Positions 5,421 to 7,714 of a stretch of DNA of 7,714 bases are shown here, in pieces (the stretch's first letter is position 1; each line of letters starts with the position of its first letter). The stretch is from Synergistaceae bacterium. GTDB lineage: Bacteria; Synergistota; Synergistia; Synergistales; Aminobacteriaceae. Where the stretch lies: assembly GCA_031270755.1 (NCBI GenBank), contig JAISWV010000424.1:1-7714 (forward strand), read 5' to 3'. Below the pieces are notes generated by a model that saw only the letters and a list, made by a program, of their open reading frames with translations, was not told the origin of the DNA and searched no databases. The position numbers were made by a program, and so were the translations under genes.

Positions 5421-6665
5421 ATGAGAAAAGTGGTCGTTACGGGCCTGGGGCCACTGAGCCCCGTAGCTATCGGAAAAGACGCCTATTGGCAAGCCCTTAG
5501 AGAAGGTAAGAACGGGATTGGCCCGATTACGACGTTCGACCTTGGCGACTGCCCCGTGACCTTCGGAGCAGAGATCAAAAAATTCGATCCGACCCTCTGG
5601 ATGGAGGGAAAGGAAGCCAAGCGCTCGGACCGGGTCATCCAGTTCGCCGTGGCCGCCGCGGGCATGGCAGTGGAAGATTCCCGTCTGGACACGACGTCGC
5701 TGGATCCCTACAAGTTCGGAGTTTACATCGGCAGCGGGCAGGGCGGCATCGAAACCTCCTTCAACAGTTTCCAAACCATGATCGAAAAAGGTTCCAGGAG
5801 GATCAGCCCCTATTTCATCCCCATGATGATCAGCAACATGTCCACGGCCTACGTCGCCATCCGGCACAAAGCCAAGGGGCCCAATCTGTGCGTGGTGACG
5901 GCCTGTGCGACGTCGCTTCACAGCATGGGTGAAGCCTACCACGCCATCGTCCGCGGAGACGCCGATGTCATTTTGGCCGGAGGGTCGGAGGCGGCGCTGC
6001 GGGCCATCAGCATCGCGGGCTTTGCCTCCATGAAGGCGCTTTCCACGCGCTTGGACTCCCCCGAGACGGCCAGCCGCCCCTTCGACAAGGACCGGGACGG
6101 CTTCGTCATGGGCGAGGGGGCCGGCGTACTGGTATTGGAGGACCTGGAACACGCAAAGGCGAGAGGGGCGCATATCTACGCGGAATTTGTCGGCTACGGC
6201 ACCTCCTGTGACGCGGACCACATCACGCACCCCGGCGCGGACGCCGCAGGAGCCATTTACGCCACGCGCCGAGCCATGGAGATGGCGGGCTGGAAACCAG
6301 AAGATGTGGATCATATCAACGCCCACGGAACCTCGACGCCGATCAACGACAAGGTGGAGGCCTTGATGATCCACAAGGTCTTCAGAGATCACGCAAAAAA
6401 AATCGCCGTCAACTCGACGAAATCCATGATCGGTCACTGTTTGGGCGCGGCCGGGGCGTTGGAGACCATCGCGGCCATTCAGGCCATCGAAGAGGGCTAC
6501 GTACACCCCACCCTCAACTACGTCACGCCGGATCCCGAGTGCGATCTGTTTATCGCGACGGGGGCGGGGGTGCGGAAGCGAATCGACAGGGTTTTGGTGA
6601 ACAGCTTCGGCTTCGGCGGGCACAACGGGGTCCTTGCATTCCAGAAGTATCCCCTGGACCGCTAG
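5421..6665 (+). CDS. fabF: 3-oxoacyl-ACP synthase II FabF
   Basis: Condenses malonyl-ACP with acyl-ACP to extend the chain by two carbons; in the cytoplasm it works with FabG and FabK. The product is 414 aa, standard for KAS II. The thiolase-fold Cys-His-His triad is visible: Cys162 in TACATSLHSMG, His302 in NAHGTSTPIND and His339 in NSTKSMIGHCLGAAGA, with Lys334 before it. These match E. coli positions 163, 303 and 340. Other marks are VVVTGLGPLSPV at the N terminus, SRPFDKDRDGFVMGEGAG near 218-235, and the C-terminal FGFGGHN. ATG 5421 is chosen for alignment to the family. GAGGAG at 5403-5408 is 12 bases upstream, rather far, and actually sits closer to a four-codon mini-frame that starts at 5413. 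The gene follows a strong terminator, so it depends on read-through or a promoter I could not identify (TATAAA at 5375-5380 lacks a -35). Confidence 0.95.
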   Translation: MRKVVVTGLGPLSPVAIGKDAYWQALREGKNGIGPITTFDLGDCPVTFGAEIKKFDPTLWMEGKEAKRSDRVIQFAVAAAGMAVEDSRLDTTSLDPYKFGVYIGSGQGGIETSFNSFQTMIEKGSRRISPYFIPMMISNMSTAYVAIRHKAKGPNLCVVTACATSLHSMGEAYHAIVRGDADVILAGGSEAALRAISIAGFASMKALSTRLDSPETASRPFDKDRDGFVMGEGAGVLVLEDLEHAKARGAHIYAEFVGYGTSCDADHITHPGADAAGAIYATRRAMEMAGWKPEDVDHINAHGTSTPINDKVEALMIHKVFRDHAKKIAVNSTKSMIGHCLGAAGALETIAAIQAIEEGYVHPTLNYVTPDPECDLFIATGAGVRKRIDRVLVNSFGFGGHNGVLAFQKYPLDR

Positions 6666-6723
6666 GCGGTTGGACGGCGCAGGATAAGTTTTAAGGTCAA
6701 TTTTGATCCGACGGGCTGATTCG

Positions 6724-7491
6724 ATGGGCTTTGATTCAATAAACTTCGATACAACAAACGACGAATCTCTAAACGAATTTCAGAAAAAACTGGGGTATTT
6801 TTTCCGCGACAGAGGGTTGTTGGAAACGGCCCTTTGCCATGCGTCCTACGCCCACGAAAACGGCCTGACGGAGAGCAACGAGCGCCTGGAATTTTTGGGA
6901 GACTCCGTTTTGGGCATGGTGGTGTCTCACGTTCTTTACGAAGCTCGCCCCGACGCCACCGAGGGCGAGCTTTCGAACTACAGAGTGGAGTTCGTCTGCC
7001 GCGACGCCCTCGTTCGCTGGGCGGAAAATTTGGAGCTTCCCCGGGTGCTCATGAAGGGAAAGTCTTTAAAGACCCACACGCCTCCCTCTCTTTTCGCCGA
7101 CGCGATGGAAGCCGTTCTGGGCGCCGTTTATTTGGACGGCGGCTATGATGCCGCCGTACGCGCCACCCGCCGCTACCTGTTCGGGTCGGGAACGGCGCTT
7201 CTGGACGGCAGGGACCTGGACGCAAAATCCAGGCTTCAAGTTCTTATGCAGGCCAAGGACATGGGGCTGCCCCAATACGAGACCCTGTCGGTGACGGGGC
7301 CGTCTCATTCCCCTCTATTCAGCGTTCGGGTGCGCGTCGGCGGGAAAACCTGGAACGGCACGGGAGCCAGCCGAAAAGCGGCGGAACTGACGGCGGCAGC
7401 TGCGGCCCTCGAAAACGGCGCGGCCCTTGAAGATGAGAAAACGGGAAACTCGGGGGCTTGGAATCGGAACAGCAGGGAGACGGAACGTTGA
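6724..7491 (+). CDS. rnc: Ribonuclease III
   Basis: A double-strand-specific endoribonuclease that processes rRNA precursors and some mRNAs; it acts as a Mg-dependent homodimer. The product is 255 aa from ATG 6724. The catalytic domain (about residues 18-155) has the signature NERLEFLGDSVLG with Glu53, Glu56 and Asp60, and the second metal-ligand site ADAMEAVLGAVYLDGG with Asp126 and Glu129. A C-terminal double-stranded RNA-binding domain (about 166-231) contains the GASRKAAELTAAAAALE helix. The N terminus is about 15 residues longer than usual and rich in Asp/Asn. TTG 6703 is an alternative start with TAAGG six bases upstream and would add seven residues. It follows fabF by 58 bases with no terminator in between. 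The acpP-fabF-rnc order is common in several phyla. Its stop shares TTGA with the next start. Confidence 0.95.
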   Translation: MGFDSINFDTTNDESLNEFQKKLGYFFRDRGLLETALCHASYAHENGLTESNERLEFLGDSVLGMVVSHVLYEARPDATEGELSNYRVEFVCRDALVRWAENLELPRVLMKGKSLKTHTPPSLFADAMEAVLGAVYLDGGYDAAVRATRRYLFGSGTALLDGRDLDAKSRLQVLMQAKDMGLPQYETLSVTGPSHSPLFSVRVRVGGKTWNGTGASRKAAELTAAAAALENGAALEDEKTGNSGAWNRNSRETER

Positions 7492-7714
7492 GAAAGCGCG
7501 CGTTGTCGGTTTGCCTGATGGTTTTCTGCCTGTGTTTTTTGGGGATCCACCCGGAGAGAGCACAGGCGAAAACCGTGTTGGACGTCGTCGTCACCTCGCC
7601 GTGGCTGTCGCTTCTCACGACCTTTATCGGCGGCGTCAACGTCAAGGTAACCTCCATCCAGGAGTGGAACGAGGACGGAGAGCTGGTGCGCCGGATACGG
7701 ACCCGCAGCCTTCG
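7488..7714 (+). CDS. Metal ABC-transporter substrate-binding protein, 5' part
   Basis: The gene runs off the right edge; only the first 75 codons are present. The TTG at 7488 overlaps the rnc stop (TTGA), with AGGGAG (7474-7479) eight bases upstream, so it is translated together with rnc. The N terminus is a Sec signal peptide: MRKRA, a hydrophobic core of about residues 6-20, and a likely signal peptidase I cleavage after AQA at residue 27. No lipobox is evident. The mature start, VVVTSPWLSLLTTFIGG followed by VKVTSI, resembles the first strand and helix of cluster A-I (ZnuA/TroA-like) binding proteins for zinc or manganese. The metal-ligand histidines would lie beyond the window, so the substrate is unknown. 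Another kind of exported binding protein cannot be excluded. The family call is by pattern recognition only. Confidence 0.62.
   Translation, partial: MRKRALSVCLMVFCLCFLGIHPERAQAKTVLDVVVTSPWLSLLTTFIGGVNVKVTSIQEWNEDGELVRRIRTRSL

Noticed and set aside
5286..6623. A 445-codon minus-strand frame opposite fabF
   Set aside because: This is an antisense frame kept open by the GC-rich codon use of fabF, whose catalytic motifs on the plus strand are clear. Its translation shows no recognisable domain.

Overview
The window holds one continuous plus-strand gene cluster for type II fatty acid and phospholipid synthesis: fapR, plsX, fabK, fabD, fabG, acpP, fabF, rnc. It ends in the 5' part of a gene for an exported metal-binding ABC-transporter protein. 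All genes from 605 to the right edge lie on the plus strand with short gaps, and the rnc stop overlaps the next start by four bases.

Organism (inference): a FapR-regulated plsX-fabK-fabD-fabG-acpP-fabF-rnc cluster is a layout known from Clostridia-like Firmicutes and related lineages. The GC-rich coding sequence, the FabK-type enoyl reductase and the frequent non-ATG starts would fit Synergistota (Aminobacterium/Fretibacterium-like) or a high-GC Clostridia relative. I cannot settle this from the sequence.

Layout. Bases 1-604 carry no intact gene. About 1-228 contains a minus-strand reading frame broken by one stop and without a start, which may be a gene remnant. About 229-420 is very AT-rich, apart from a small GC-rich island with a hairpin (354-372) and an 11-bp A-tract tandem repeat (400-421). 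A near-consensus sigma70-type promoter (TTGACG, 17-bp spacer, TATACT; 448-476) is followed by a FapR-box-like inverted repeat (503-519). Then come the regulator (605-1183), the acyl-phosphate synthase PlsX (1296-2294), the FMN enoyl-ACP reductase FabK (2306-3262), the malonyl-transferase FabD (TTG start, about 3305-4249), the ketoreductase FabG (4273-5031) and acyl carrier protein (5068-5319). A strong intrinsic terminator (5339-5368) follows, then the condensing enzyme FabF (5421-6665), RNase III (6724-7491) and the partial substrate-binding protein (7488 to the edge).

How it works together: FabD loads malonate onto ACP. FabF, FabG and FabK carry out condensation, first reduction and last reduction; the dehydratase (FabZ) and the initiating enzyme (FabH) are not in this window. 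PlsX converts acyl-ACP to acyl-phosphate for phospholipid synthesis. FapR would sense malonyl-CoA and repress the whole unit through the box at 503-519. The points most worth checking are the apparent loss of the Arg-Gly pair in the FapR ligand pocket, the terminator that isolates acpP inside the cluster, and the absence of fabH. I see no wholly undescribed system here; this is mainly a well-recognised housekeeping operon with some unusual regulatory detail.
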